From positions 115,057,501 to 115,121,500 of the forward strand of contig CM065811.1 in NCBI GenBank assembly GCA_033398695.1: 64,000 bases of DNA, read 5' to 3'. Numbering within the stretch: the stretch's first letter is position 1; each line of letters starts with the position of its first letter. The DNA comes from Orobanche coerulescens (Eukaryota > Streptophyta > Magnoliopsida > Lamiales > Orobanchaceae). Below, one piece after another: positions 33,578 to 45,980 of the stretch. The notes under the pieces are model-generated. The model saw only the letters and a list, made by a program, of their open reading frames with translations, was not told the origin of the DNA and made no database searches. The translations under genes and the position numbers were made by a program.

Positions 33578-34713
33578 TTCTACCCCTCTAAAAATAAGTT
33601 TCGTCCTGAAACTTAAAACATGGAACAGTCAAGGCAGGGCAACTCTGGATAACCCCCGTTATCTGTTTCTGACGGCTCACAAGATACCCCATGAACTACA
33701 GAATTGCTACAGTCCAATTCGCTACGCAAGAGCGATAATGAAATGGAACGAGCAACAACACTACGGTAGATTAATTCGAACAGCACAACGACCAAAACAC
33801 AAGTCTAATGCTGAACAAGTATGAAATCCCGATAGTCCCAAAGATTTGGAAGATCCGATACCAAGACCATCAGTTGGAACTCTGGAAAATTACAAAAAGG
33901 TTCAGACGCTCAACAATCTCGATACGAGATCAAACGACAGCAATCGGACAATAATGATCGAACAGCAATGATCGAAAAACAATGCCGAAGTTTACACCTC
34001 ACTCAAGACATGAACTGATCTTTTAAGGACTACAAGATATTCATTTGCATAGGGCTCACAGGAATCTCACCGAACTCGTAAAAAGTCACAACAATAAATA
34101 GATTAATCCGAACAATATCATAACTCGCTCGAACAACAAAAACAAAGAACAGAACAAGTTCAGAAAATATCAACAAACACAAACGAGTCGATAAAATTGA
34201 AAATACAGAAGTTCAAAAATCCAATCCGCTTCTAATAAAAGAAGTTTGTCCCTGAAATTCGAAACAAGGAAATAACATAACAAATAACTGGTAGACTACA
34301 CCTCTCAGGGACTTCTCAGAGTCGATCCTGATATTGGTGCTCAAGTTTGTGCCTCGGAAGACTCGGTGACCAACTCACAAAACTGAATCTGGTGTCCCTC
34401 GAGTCCGCACTTTTAACACGTTACTGGCGGGGAAGGACAATGGCCTTACCAGGAGTCAAAGCTGACGACTTGGAACTCTTAGTGCCATTCATCGAACGAT
34501 GGAGCATCACAGCAGAAAGACTACGGCGTTGCAGTTTAGAAACATAAACTCCTGTACTGACCATAAGATCATCAGACTTCCTCTATTTCTTCGACTCGGG
34601 CACATATTCCGACGATAACGAAGCTAGCTCGTAGTCTAAGGCTTGATTCTGATAATCTCTCAACGTAGTGCAAGTGAGTCCCACCATATACTTGCGAATC
34701 TCTGCCTTTATCC
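33578..34713 (-). mobile_element. Family B internal region, 3' part (B2), minus strand
   Basis: Begins with the reversed polypurine tract (TTCTACCCCTCTAAAAATAAG), then about 700 bases of non-coding 3' region matching 61206-61921 in reverse. The end of gag is at 34296-34713: YELASLSSEYVPESKK and the second zinc knuckle (region 34370-34440) are visible. The first knuckle is deleted and the Tyr codon of the second is a stop. The gag is cut at 34713 by the copia insertion and resumes at 52967. Confidence 0.85.
34709..34713. other. Left target-site copy of the copia element (TATCC)
   Basis: TATCC here pairs with CATCC at 52967-52971; the single difference is C-to-T. The interrupted gag reads through if one copy is ignored. 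Confidence 0.8.
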
Positions 34714-36221
34714 TGTTGGGTTTTCCATGCATCGAATACATAAATAAAGAGTAAAACGCAGCGGAAGAATTAATATGAAAACCCAATTTAGGATCTCATG
34801 CGGTAATTTAATTGTTTGATTAAAGGGTTAATCGAATTACCGTAATCCGACGAACAGATCTAGATCTGGCCTAGAAGTAGATGAATATCCCCTTCCTCTT
34901 TGGGTGATCCACACATGAACAATTCCACAATCCGAATTGCTATATCCTTACAAATAATATTGATAAACAGTACAACACAAATTTCTTACTCGAAGGTTTG
35001 TACTATTAATCAAGATCAACAAAGGGAAGACAAGATGACCAATATTAATCTTCTAAAGTTGAAGAATTTTGGCTAGGTTATTGATAACAGAGGGGGCCGA
35101 TTTTTATCTTTGTAGGCTCGGGTTGTGTAATTTTCTTCTTCTGACAACTCCTTATCATAGACCCCTTATTTATACTAAGTAATCTCTAGAGTCAAGACTC
35201 TAGTATTTAATTAGATACCCCTCAACTTATTAAATAATACAATATGTACAATATCCAATATTATATATTACTTATTATTTAATCTCTTCATAAATATAAT
35301 ATCCAATATTATATTTATTATTCCCAGTTGATATTTATTCCTACTTATCTATAATTGTCGTACGTGCGACCCAAAAGGATTATATTATATTGGCAATTAT
35401 TTAATATCTTATTAAATAATAAAGCATAAGCGGCCTCTAGCAAGATATTATGATTACCCAAATAATATAAGTTAATAGTCCATTAAACCTTTTAATGTGT
35501 CAAATCCCTTTGTCACGCGACATCATATTTGAACTAAGTCATGGAGTCTGTCATACTTATTTATGCTCAAATGCTTTCTCGATATTAAGTAGACTGATTG
35601 AATCAAATGACTCTTCATTTGAGCATAGCCATGCATTTCCTTTAGTATTACTTATCGAGGGGCCCAGTAGATATCTCTCTCATTAAAGAGAGAGACAAAT
35701 TCTCATCTTGATTATTCATTGCCCTCTACATGACTGCCATTAATCTCGATCGCTAAACTTTATGATCACCATGTTTCAGATGACGTTAGATTACGTCAAG
35801 GCATAGCAGTTATCATGTTGGACTCTATGATAATCTCAGGTGCAAGGATTTATTAACATACTGTTATATTGAGATTCACTTATGACATTTCCATGCAGTG
35901 ATCTCAATGCGGGTCTGTCCAGTATTAGTTCTCCAACCAATACCCATGAGACTGATCCGTACCATACGCATAATCATTCGATGATTATCAATCAAACTTA
36001 TACTAGTATATTAATCACTTGAGTCTCTACTCAACGCGATTGTACTAGGGACATTTGAATAATCTTATTATTCGTGAATAATTATTATTCAATTAATATA
36101 TTATTAAAACATGCACATATTTTAATAATCAATGAGAAATAAATGATATCAAATAACTTTATTTAAATGTGACAATTACAAATCTAGGCACGTCGAATAT
36201 CCTAGGGCACTATTCCCAACA
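34714..36221 (-). mobile_element. 3' LTR of the Ty1-copia element
   Basis: 1508 bases, ends TGTTGGGTTTTCC and CTATTCCCAACA. AT-rich in the middle with TTATATTATTTAAT-like runs; no coding sequence. The polypurine tract lies on its right side, confirming minus orientation. Confidence 0.93.
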
Positions 36222-36329
36222 ATCTCCCACTTGCACTAGGACCATTCATTCATGACTTTTAGTCATATCGCTCTAGAATGCTCAACATACTTTCCTTGTG
36301 AGAGAGGCTTGGTAAGTGGATCAACAACG
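36222..36329 (-). pseudogene. Copia polypurine tract and C-terminal end of the RNase H region
   Basis: Reverse strand holds AAGTGGGAGAT directly before the LTR and, upstream, the last codons of the pol ORF region up to the element E insertion at 36329/36330. It continues at 45981 on the other side of E. Confidence 0.7.
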
Positions 36330-39300
36330 TGTAATATCCTGAAATTCTACTGCGATTGTTTAATGTTATTTTATCCGAGCTATATTGTACAGGATGGAAT
36401 CTGTGCCGTATGGATAAAATAATAGAAAGATTGAGGCAAATGTACTTGTATAATTATCGTATTTGGTTGACAATTACAATAGAGGATATCGTGTATCAGG
36501 TCATCGCACTTTTGATATGAGGTATATCGTATGAGAATACTATTGGATTCAGTATATGTATTCAGTAAGTGTATATGTGTTTTCGGTATGTCGAGACAGG
36601 CAGTAACAGTTGAAATTGGTTAAGTATAGAATACTTAGCGTACGCTAATGTTGAAGACTTACGTACGCTAAATCAAAAGATTTACATACGTTATGGCCGG
36701 AACATTACGTACGTAACATGGGAATCAGACGATTGAGTCATGGTTGGTAGGTGGGACCCTATGTCGGCAGCTTTCGGCGGAGGATGTGGACAGCGAGTCA
36801 ACCTCGGCCATTACGTACGTTATGCATGGCGTATTACGTACGTAATGTGGGTAGTACTGTAGCAAGTCAACGTACATGTTACGTACGTTATTAAGGAAAC
36901 ATTACGTACGTAAGCATGTTAACAAAACAGTTCAGTTAGTTCTGGGATGATGATTACGTACGCTATGTGGGACGAATAGCGTACGCTAAAGTGCATTACG
37001 TACGTTAATGATGAAGGATAACATACGTAATGAGTTATGCAGTTTAATATAATGAAGTTCGTCTTTCATTTCACTTCAGCTTTCCTTTTCATTTTTTCGT
37101 CTCCAAACTTTGAGAGAGAGAGAGAGAGATGTTGGCCTTCCTAAGTCGATTTTGAGCTTGAGGACTTGGACTTGAGGCTTGGATATGGAGCTATGGATGA
37201 TTCTTGAAGTGTTTTCTAGTGTTTTTCATCTTCTAAGAGGTATGTTGGATAATCCTCCTTTTCATTTCGGATTTTTGATGTTGTTATTGATAAATGATTC
37301 GTATGAAGAGGATTAAGATGTTGTTTTTTCGATTCTTGAGGTTATATGAATTATATGTTGAAGGAAGATGGTGATATGATGGTTTATACCTTGAATATGT
37401 TGATTATGATTATGAAATCATAGAGTTCTTGATGTTCTTGGTATTATTATCCGTATTTGATCCGTATGATGATGATTAGGGAGTTGTTGTTACAATCCTT
37501 GAGGTTATGTAGAGTGTATATTGAAGAATACGATGATTCATGACTTGGATTACGAATTGGAAGATTATATTCATGTTAAAGGATATCGAGTTATGTTGTT
37601 TTAATGGTTATGAACATGAGTTCGAATCCCTTAGTGTTCTTGAGGAACTTTTGATGAATTTAACATAGCAAGACGATCGTATATTGAATTATCAGTATTT
37701 TTAGATATGAAGATCGAATATTCGTTGGTTTTAGTGGTAGAATTCGTATGTTTATGAAATACGAATCATGATATCAATTTGGAATCCGGAAAGATTGTGA
37801 TTGTTCGTCGAATATGATTTCCTTTACGTTTGTATCCGTAATCGCATTGTGGTTTTGAGTTCGTAATTGTTTGAGTTGGATTGTCCGGACTTGTGTCTAA
37901 TCGAGATATTATGGAACCGTTGGGGTTTATTGATCGGTTGTATTGATTGATTATGATCATCGAGTTGTAGTTTGTATTGTAGATATCATTGAATCGTTGA
38001 GATGATTTGGTTGGTCATGTCGGTTTTTAATTGTTATTGGATATGTGTTATTTGATTACTTCGATAGGTTGAGATTATTGATCGGTGATTAGAACCGTAT
38101 GTTGCTGTCGTGTTCGAGTACGTTCGTGAATTGCGTTGGTCAGGGCCGAGGAGCTCGTAGACGAAGACAATGAGATTGGTAGCGGCTTCATCGTCATCGT
38201 ATCGGTATCGAGGCAAGTTATTACTTGCTTAGTTATAATGTTTAATGAATGGTTTCAGTTTCATTTCGTTTATAATGCATATAGCAATGATTATATGTTG
38301 TCATTCCGATTCTGGGAGTTTAATCATAATGTGTCTGATTTATTTCGGTTATTGGCATATTCGGGTATCGAGGTTACATTATGGTAAAGACCAGGATATG
38401 AGTATCTGTAGTCCATGGTATGTTTGGATCGCCGAGCATTGCGGATAATCGTCGGTGATGGTTTGATATCGAGATTTCTCCCGAAGGACTCGGGGCAAGT
38501 ATCTTATATCGATTCAGTTAGTGTTAATGATTTGATCATGCATATTGTCATTCATGTTTTCGAACATGAGGTCGTCTTATTTGATTTGTCATATTTTCGT
38601 TCATGTTGCGTTGTTCATGTTGATGAACATTTTGATTTGCATATGTGTATGCATAATTGTGTTGTTTGTGTTGTGTTGATCCGATGGGATCGTGTGATCT
38701 ATGCTGAGGGCGCTGGATCAGATGTCCACCTTGTGTTGGTCCGACGGGATCATCTTGGGATCTATGCTGAGGGCGCTAGATCATTGGACGGGTTTTTCCA
38801 CCTCGTGTTGGTCCGATGGGATCATCTTGGGATCTATGCTGAGGGCGCTGGATCGTTGGATTACCCAGTGTTGTGTTGTTTTGCATATGTATATTGTTGG
38901 TTATCCACCTCGTGTTGATCTTTTAGGATCATCTTGGGACCTATGCTGAGGGCGCTGGGTCATGGGATTTCCATTGAGTATACACTGTTGATATTGTTTT
39001 GAGCATATTGACGTGGTCATATGAGTATGCATTTGTAGGTCTTGTGTTAGGACCGTGTCCATATTGCATTGATCTGATCTCGGATTAGACTGATATGATT
39101 GTCGTGGCACTTCATATCTCGAGGTATGTTCTGTATTTCCTTTGGTATTTGTCTTTGATGGACAATCGGTTATCGTCTTGGGATTTGATGATGTTATTCG
39201 ATGGATCATTTTGGTCAGGAATGGTATATTTACGTATCGTGAGTTGGTGATGATAGTTTGATAATCTTGAGTATTGTTTGAGATACAATACAGATATTAG

Positions 39301-39942
39301 GTTCGAGTTTATTGGTTAATCAAGTACGAGATGTGAAATGTGATAATGGTTATTCTGATGAGAATGACTTAAGTAAGTAAAGTTATGGTGGTAAGATTAC
39401 GTTGGTCGTATTCTTATGTTGAATTCTCATTGGTATGTAATTATTAATGTGATGTGACGGTTATCATTGTTGGATATTATGGCTGACCCTGTCGTGGGAT
39501 TTCTTTTTAGGTTCTTGGAGTATCGAGCTTGTAGCAGTCGTGAAGATATGAGTTTCCCGGAGGATACTGGCTAGGACATGTTTTGTGCATTGAATTTCTT
39601 GATTGGTTCTTGTATTCCTCTGCTAGAGTATCTTTATGGTTGGTCTTTTTCCGCTGCGTGAGTATTTTGAAATGCTCTTTTGGTATCTGATAACTGAGAT
39701 TACTTTGGAAATCGTTTTCCCAACTTTTGAGTGTCGGCCGTTTGGCCTTGCGATTTCAAATGAGTTTTTATGACGGTTTTTGATAAATGTATTTTATAAG
39801 TCTTAGTGAATTTTTAAAGATAGTACCGTCGTTGGCCTCTTGGGCATTTGTAAATGTTTGCGAAAATTTCCTTCAGCCTTGTGGGTTCCATCTCGGGGCC
39901 CACGGCGCTGTAATATTTCCGGTTAAATCTGGGGGTGTTACA
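36330..39942 (+). mobile_element. 5' LTR of element E
   Basis: 3613 bases. U3 carries about 12 TTACGTACGTAA-type palindromes (36650-37035), then a TATA-like TAATATAAT at 37045 and a GAGAGAGA run at 37113. R/U5 holds degenerate repeats built on CTATGCTGAGGGCGCTGGATC (38700-38960). A 98-base segment at 38142-38239 is missing from the 3' LTR. Ends with GGCGCTGTAATATTTCC and GGGGGTGTTACA. Confidence 0.93.
36650..37035 (+). repeat. TTACGTACGTAA palindrome array, 5' LTR of element E
   Basis: About 12 copies: TTAGCGTACGCTAA, TTACGTACGCTAA, ATTACGTACGTAAC, ATTACGTACGTTATG and similar. The core TACGTA is invariant in most copies. Spacers include GTCGGCAGCTTTCGGCGG and CGAGTCAACCTCGGCC, words also seen between palindromes in other families. 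Repeated at 42770-43165 in the 3' LTR. Confidence 0.92.
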
Positions 39943-42460
39943 GAATATGGTATCGGAGCTTAGGTTGAGAAAACCTAGGCAGTCGGGTCGAGTTGGGTCG
40001 CATTTTTGTCGCGTCATTCGAGTTGTCGATTGACAAATATTGGAGCCGTGAGTTTTTGCGTTCACTCAGGCTTGTGCGTTATGTGATTTACCAGTGTGGT
40101 ATTGGGATTGTTGTAAACTTTTCCAAATGGTGTTAACGTGATTCTCTGGAATGAGATGTATTGTGTTCTTGAGTTGAACTGAGTTTGCAAAATGTGTGTT
40201 TTGAAAATATCTGTGTCGAGTATTTTCTTGAGTCGAGACATGTGCCAGTATCACGGGGAATCATCGGCTTCACGATTTGTAAGTATTTGGATTTTTGAGT
40301 TGCATTAAGATTTATTGCCATTCTAAGTTGATATTCTTTGAGATTCAGAAAGATGTTATGCGTTACAGTATGAGGTGACAGAGTTGGGACATGATTGATG
40401 ATCTTGAGAAGTTATGATTTTGGAAATCAATATGTCGATTAAGTTTTGGAACGGAGCTGTGCATTTGGGAGAAATATTCTGGATTGTTCAGGAGAACATG
40501 TAGTCATGTTAGTTCATCTTGAGATATACGAACTGTTTTTGAGCATTTGAAAATGATACTTTTCAAAATGAATGTTTCACGGATGTTTTACGGAAAATGA
40601 TTTTTGGGCCGAGACCCAATCGATTTTGAAATGGTTTTATAACTCAGGACTTGGGGTCCGAAAAAAGGTTTTCTACTTTTTTAAAAACTTCTTGTAATGC
40701 GGAACGAGATACGGGCTGAGACCCTAATGTTTCAAAAGATTTTCTGTTTTCTAAAACTCCCGAGAATTGTAAAAGACTTTATCAATCTTTATCGATTTCG
40801 TTTCTGCCTTTCGCGGTTTTAGTTTACTTGTTCAAACGAAACTCCTAGGGAAGTCTTTCGCTGTGTTGATTTGTTTCAATGTCTTGTCATAGCATAACTG
40901 AGGTGATCCAGGATGGGTAAATGGTTGACATTGCGAGTCATATATGGAAAAGGAGTTTTTATCGGAGTCGATATATTGAGGTTTTGGAACTCGATCGTGT
41001 GGTTTCCGTTGGAATGTCAATGGATTTGGTGACAAGCCGAAGTGGTATACAGGAGTATGTATATGGACAAGCATTTGCATAAATTCCATTTTATTTAATC
41101 GTGTGTATTTGAAAGGAATTTTTATCGAGAACTTGGCACCAGCGAGCCAATTTAATATTTAAAATTGATTTCGTGGTCTTACGAAAATTTATGTTTTGAG
41201 TTTTCAAACTCTTGAAAGAATTTTCGAAAATCTGTCTTTTGACAAGACTATATGATTTCAAACTGGTTTTGAAAATGTGATTAATAACCATACGCATTTA
41301 GTGTATATTACATATTATGGTGAAGTTGTGAGTGCAACTCACGAACTGCATAATCTCAATGTGGAACGATGAATAGGGATCCGAACTTTGGTGTGGTCGT
41401 TTGGTTATCCAAGTATGATCGATTGATTTATCGGATAAGAGAAATATACTGCGTGTTGTAGATTCATGCACAGGATGTAATTTTGGAACTTTGGATTTTG
41501 CGAAATCGGGGCATATGTGCTATGTAATTCCATTGGTATGGTAATAGCGCGATTTTTACCATAGTGATTTTTGAATGATTTCTTTTGCAGATTTGGGGAT
41601 GGTGACCCCATGTTGGTTGTTTTAGATGTTGAGCGATCGTTTCCACTCCAGGTATGATTGGTTATTTTCGTCAGCTTGATTGGGTGTTTGTATGCCGAGG
41701 GGTATGTTCACCAACCGGATGTGTTTCGTTCAGATCCACTGTATGTGATTTGTTTAGCGTTTCAAGAATTTTGCTCTTCCATATATCTGTCTCTGTGGTT
41801 TTGTGTTTATCGTGTTGGAATTTACCGTGTGAAGGTATTCCCGATTATTGTTGCTCCTTCGTTGGTAATAATAGAGTTTGTCATGTTGATGATATTCTTG
41901 ACTGTGTTTTGACCTCTGGTTGGTCATATTGGAGTTTATCATGTTGATGATAATCTCAGTTGTGTTTTGACCATTGGATTAATCGTATTGGAGATATCTT
42001 ATCGATGACCTTCTCGGTTAGTTAGTTGGTTGATCATTGTTAATGATCATATAAGCGTTCGAATTTTGTGTCGATGTTTCGGGATTGATTGTCATTGTTT
42101 TGGACAGTTGTTTCACAGATATATCGGATATTATTCATTTTATCGGAATTGGAACTTGATCATGCGATCAGGCAAACATGATTTGTCACGGATAGATTAT
42201 TTCATCTGACGATGATATAATTTTGTTGAGACTCATGGGATTGTGATTGTAAGCGTATTGAGGCTTTACAGTGAGTCACTCGCTAATATCTCAGAAGATC
42301 GTCAACTTTGCGCAGTTGTAAGTATGCGATTTTGGTTATTCAGTAATAATGATGATTGATCGTTGTCGTATTGATTTCGGGATATTTTGTTGAACGGTTT
42401 GTTTGTCTTTGGAACGGATTGGAAGTTTCGAGGACGAAACTTATTTTAAGTGGGGTAGAA
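39943..42460 (+). other. Internal region of element E: PBS, hairpin, non-coding DNA, polypurine tract
   Basis: PBS at 39948-39959; hairpin arms GCTTAGGTT (39958-39966) and AACCTAGGC (39972-39980). Beyond that there is about 2.4 kb with stops in all frames and no Gag-like motif. Short open frames around 41650-41950 are repetitive (GTTGATGATA...CTCGGTTGTGTTTTGACC phrases). Ends with TTTCGAGGACGAAACTTATTTTAAG and the polypurine tract, the same 3' context as families B and C. Confidence 0.85.
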
Positions 42461-45400
42461 TGTAATATCCTGAAATTCTACTACGATTGTTTAATGTTAT
42501 TTTATCCGAGCTATATTGTACAGGATGGAATTTGTGTCGTATGGATAAAATAATAGAAAGATTGAGGCAACTGTAATTGTATAATTGTCGTATTTGGTAG
42601 ACAATTACAATTGAGGATTTCGTGTATCAGGTCATCGCACTTTTGATATGAGGTATATCGTATGAGAATACTATTGGATTCAGTATATGTATTCAGTAAG
42701 TGTATATGTGTTTTCGGTATGTCGAGACAGGCGGTAACAGTTGAAATTGGCTAAGCATAGAATACTTAGCGTACGCTAATGTTGAAGACTTACGTACGCT
42801 AAATCACAAGAGTTACGTACGTTATGGCCGGAACATTACGTACGTAACATGGGAATCAGACGACTGAGTCATGGTTGGCAGGTGGGACCTTGTGTCGGCA
42901 GCTTTCGGCGGAGGATGTGGACAGCGAGTCAACCTCGGCCATTACGTACGTTATGCATGGCGTATTACGTACGTAATATGGGTGGTACTGTAGCAAGTCA
43001 ACGTACATGTTACGTACGTTATGAAGGAAACATTACGTACGTAAGCATGTTAACAAAACAGTTCAGTTAGTTCTGGGATGATGATTACGTACTCTATGTG
43101 GGACGAATAGCGTACGCTAAAGTGCGTTACGTACGTTAATGATGAAGGATAACGTACGTAATGAGTTATGCAGTTTAATATAATGAAGTTCGTCTTTCAT
43201 TTCACTTCAGCTTTCCTTTTCGTTTTTTCGTCTCCAAACTTTGAGAGAGAGAGAGAGAGATGTTGGCCTTCCTAAGTCAATTTTGAGCTTGAGGACTTGG
43301 ACTTGAGGCTTGGATATGGAGCTATGGATGATTCTTGAAGTGTTTTCTAGTGTTTTTCATTTTCTAAGAGGTATGTTGGATAATCCTCCTTTTCATTTCG
43401 GATTTTTGATGTTGTTATTGATAAATGATTCGTATGAAGAGGATTAAGATGTTGTTGTTTCGATTCTTGAGGTTATATGAATTATATGTTGAAGGAAGAT
43501 GGGGATATGATGGTTTATACCTTGAATATGTTGATTATGATTATGAAATCATAGAGTTCTTGATGTTCTTGGTATTATTATCCGTATTTGATCCGTATGA
43601 TGATGATTAGGGAGTTGTTGTTACAATCCTTGAGGTTATGTAGAGTGTATATTGAAGAATACGATGATTCATGACTTGGATTACGAATTGGAAGATTATC
43701 TTCATGTTAAAGGATATCGAGTTATGTTGTTTTAATGGTTATGAACATGAGTTCGAATCCCTTAGTGTTCTTGAGGAACTTTTGATGAATTTAACATAGC
43801 AAGACGATCGTATATTGAATTATCGGTATTTTTAGATATGAAGATCGAATATTCGTTGGTTTTAGTGGTAGAATTCGTATGTTAATGAAATACGAATCAC
43901 GATATCAATTTGGAATCCGGAAAGATTGTGATTGTTCGTCGAATATGATTTCCTTTACGTTTGTATCCGTAATCGCATTGTGGTTTTGAGTTCGTAATTG
44001 TTTGAGTTGGATTGTCCGGACTTGTGTCTAATCGAGATATTATGGAACCGTTGGGGTTTATTGATCGGTTGTATTGATTGATTATGATCATCGAGTTGTA
44101 GTTTGTATTGTAGATATCATTGAATCGTTGAGATGATTTGGTTGGTCATGTCGGTTTTTAATTGTTATTGGATATGTGTTATTTGATTACTTCGATAGGT
44201 TGAGATTATTGATCGGTGATTAGAACCGTATGTTGCTGTCGTGTTCGAGTACGTTCGTGAATTGCGTTGGTCATGTTTAATGAATGGTTTCAGTTTCATT
44301 TCGTTTATAATGCATATAGCAATGATTATATGTTGTCATTCCGATTCTGGGAGTTTAATCATAATGTATATGATTTATTTCGGTTATTGGCATATTCGGG
44401 TATCGAGGTTACATTATGGTAAAGACGAGGATATGAGTATCTGTAGTCCATGGTATGTTTGGATAGCCGAGCATTGCGGATAATCGTCGGTGATGGTTTG
44501 ATATCGAGATTTCTCCCGAAGGACTCGGGGCAAGTATCTTATATCGATTCAGTTAGTGTTAGTGATTTCATCATGCATATTGTCATTCATGTTGTCGAAC
44601 ATGAGGTCGTCTTACTTGATTTGTCATTTTCGTTCATGTTGCGTTGTTCATGTTGATGAACATTTTGATTTGCATATGTGTATGCATAATTGTGTTGTTT
44701 GTGTTGTGTTGATCCGATGGGATCGTGTGATCTATGCTGAGGGCGCTGGATCAGATGTCCACCTCGTGTTGGTCCGACGGGATCATCTTGGGATCTATGC
44801 TGAGGGCGCTAGATCATTGGACGGGTTTTTCCACCTCGTGTTGGTCCGACGGGATCATCTTGGGATCTATGCTGAGGGCACTGGATCGTTGGATTACCCA
44901 GTGTTGTGTTGTTTTGCATATGTATATTGTTGGTTATCCACCTCGTGTTGATCTTTTAGGATCATCTTGGGACCTATGTTGAGGGCGCTGGGTCATGGGA
45001 TTTCCATTGAGTATACACTGTTGATATTGTTTTGAGCATATTGACGTGGTCATATGAGTATGCATTTGTAGGTCTTGTGTTAGGACCGTGTCCATATTGC
45101 ATTGATCTGATCTCGGATTAGACTGATATGATTGTCGTGGCACTTCATATCTCGAGGTATGTTCCGTATTTCCTTTGGTATTTGTCTTTGATGGACAATC
45201 GGTTATCGTCTTGGGATTTGATGATGTTATTCGATGGATCATTTTGGTCAGGAATGGTATATTTCCGTATCGTGAGTTGGTGATGATAGTTTGAGAATCT
45301 TGAGTATTGTTTGAGGTACAATACAGATATTAGGTTCGAGTTTATTGGTTAATCAAGTACGAGATGTGAAATGTGATAATGGTTATTCTGATGAGAATGA

Positions 45401-45975
45401 CTTGAGTAAGTAAAGTTACGGCGGTAAGATTACGTTGGTCGTATTCTTATGTTGTATTCTCATTGGTATGTAATTATTAATGTGATGTGATGGTTATCAT
45501 TGTTGGATATTATGGCTGACCCCATCGTGGGATTTCTTTTTAGGTTCTTGGAGTATCGAGCTTGTAGCAGTCGTGAAGAGATGAGTTTCCCGGAGGATAC
45601 TGGCTAGGACATGTTTTGTGCATTGAGTTTCTTGATTGGTTCTTGTATTCCTCTGCTAGAGTATCTTTATGGTTGGTCTTTTTCCACTGCGTGAGTATTT
45701 TGAAATGCTATTTTGGTATCTGATAACTAAGATTACTTTGGAAATCGTTTTCTCAACTTTTGAGTGTCGTCCGTTTGGCCTTGCGATTTCAAATGAGTTT
45801 TTACGACGGTTTTTGATAAATGGATTTTATAAGTCTTAGTGAATTTTTAAAGATAGTACCGTCGTTGGCCTCTTAGGCATTTGTAAATGTTTGCGAAAAT
45901 TTCCTTCAGCCTTGTGGGTTCCATCTCGGGGCCCACAACGCTGTAATATTTCCGGTTAAATCTGGGGGTGTTACA
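42461..45975 (+). mobile_element. 3' LTR of element E
   Basis: 3515 bases, nearly the same as the 5' LTR apart from point changes and the 98-base absence at about 44273. The palindrome array is at 42770-43165. Ends GGGGGTGTTACA followed by the target-site copy CAATG. Confidence 0.93.
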
Positions 45976-45980
45976 CAATG

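Larger units (their letters stand above)
36330..45975 (+). mobile_element. Element E: 9.65-kb non-coding LTR element with 3.6-kb LTRs
   Basis: Direct LTRs at 36330-39942 (3613 bp) and 42461-45975 (3515 bp), both TGTAATATCCTGAAATTC...GGGGGTGTTACA. The PBS TGGTATCGGAGC is at 39948-39959 and the polypurine tract TTAAGTGGGGTAGAA at 42446-42460. Flanking bases CAACG (36325-36329) and CAATG (45976-45980) are a target-site duplication with one change. The 2518-base internal region has no Gag or Pol similarity. Large LTRs with a non-coding interior fit the LARD class. LTR ends and PBS leader resemble families B and C, so gypsy-type enzymes are the likely source of mobility. The main LTR difference is a 98-base segment present only in the 5' copy. 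Confidence 0.93.

Noticed and set aside
38901..39209. 102-codon minus frame kept identical in both LTRs of element E (also 44934-45242)
   Set aside because: Identity follows from LTR duplication, not selection; no domain and no start context.
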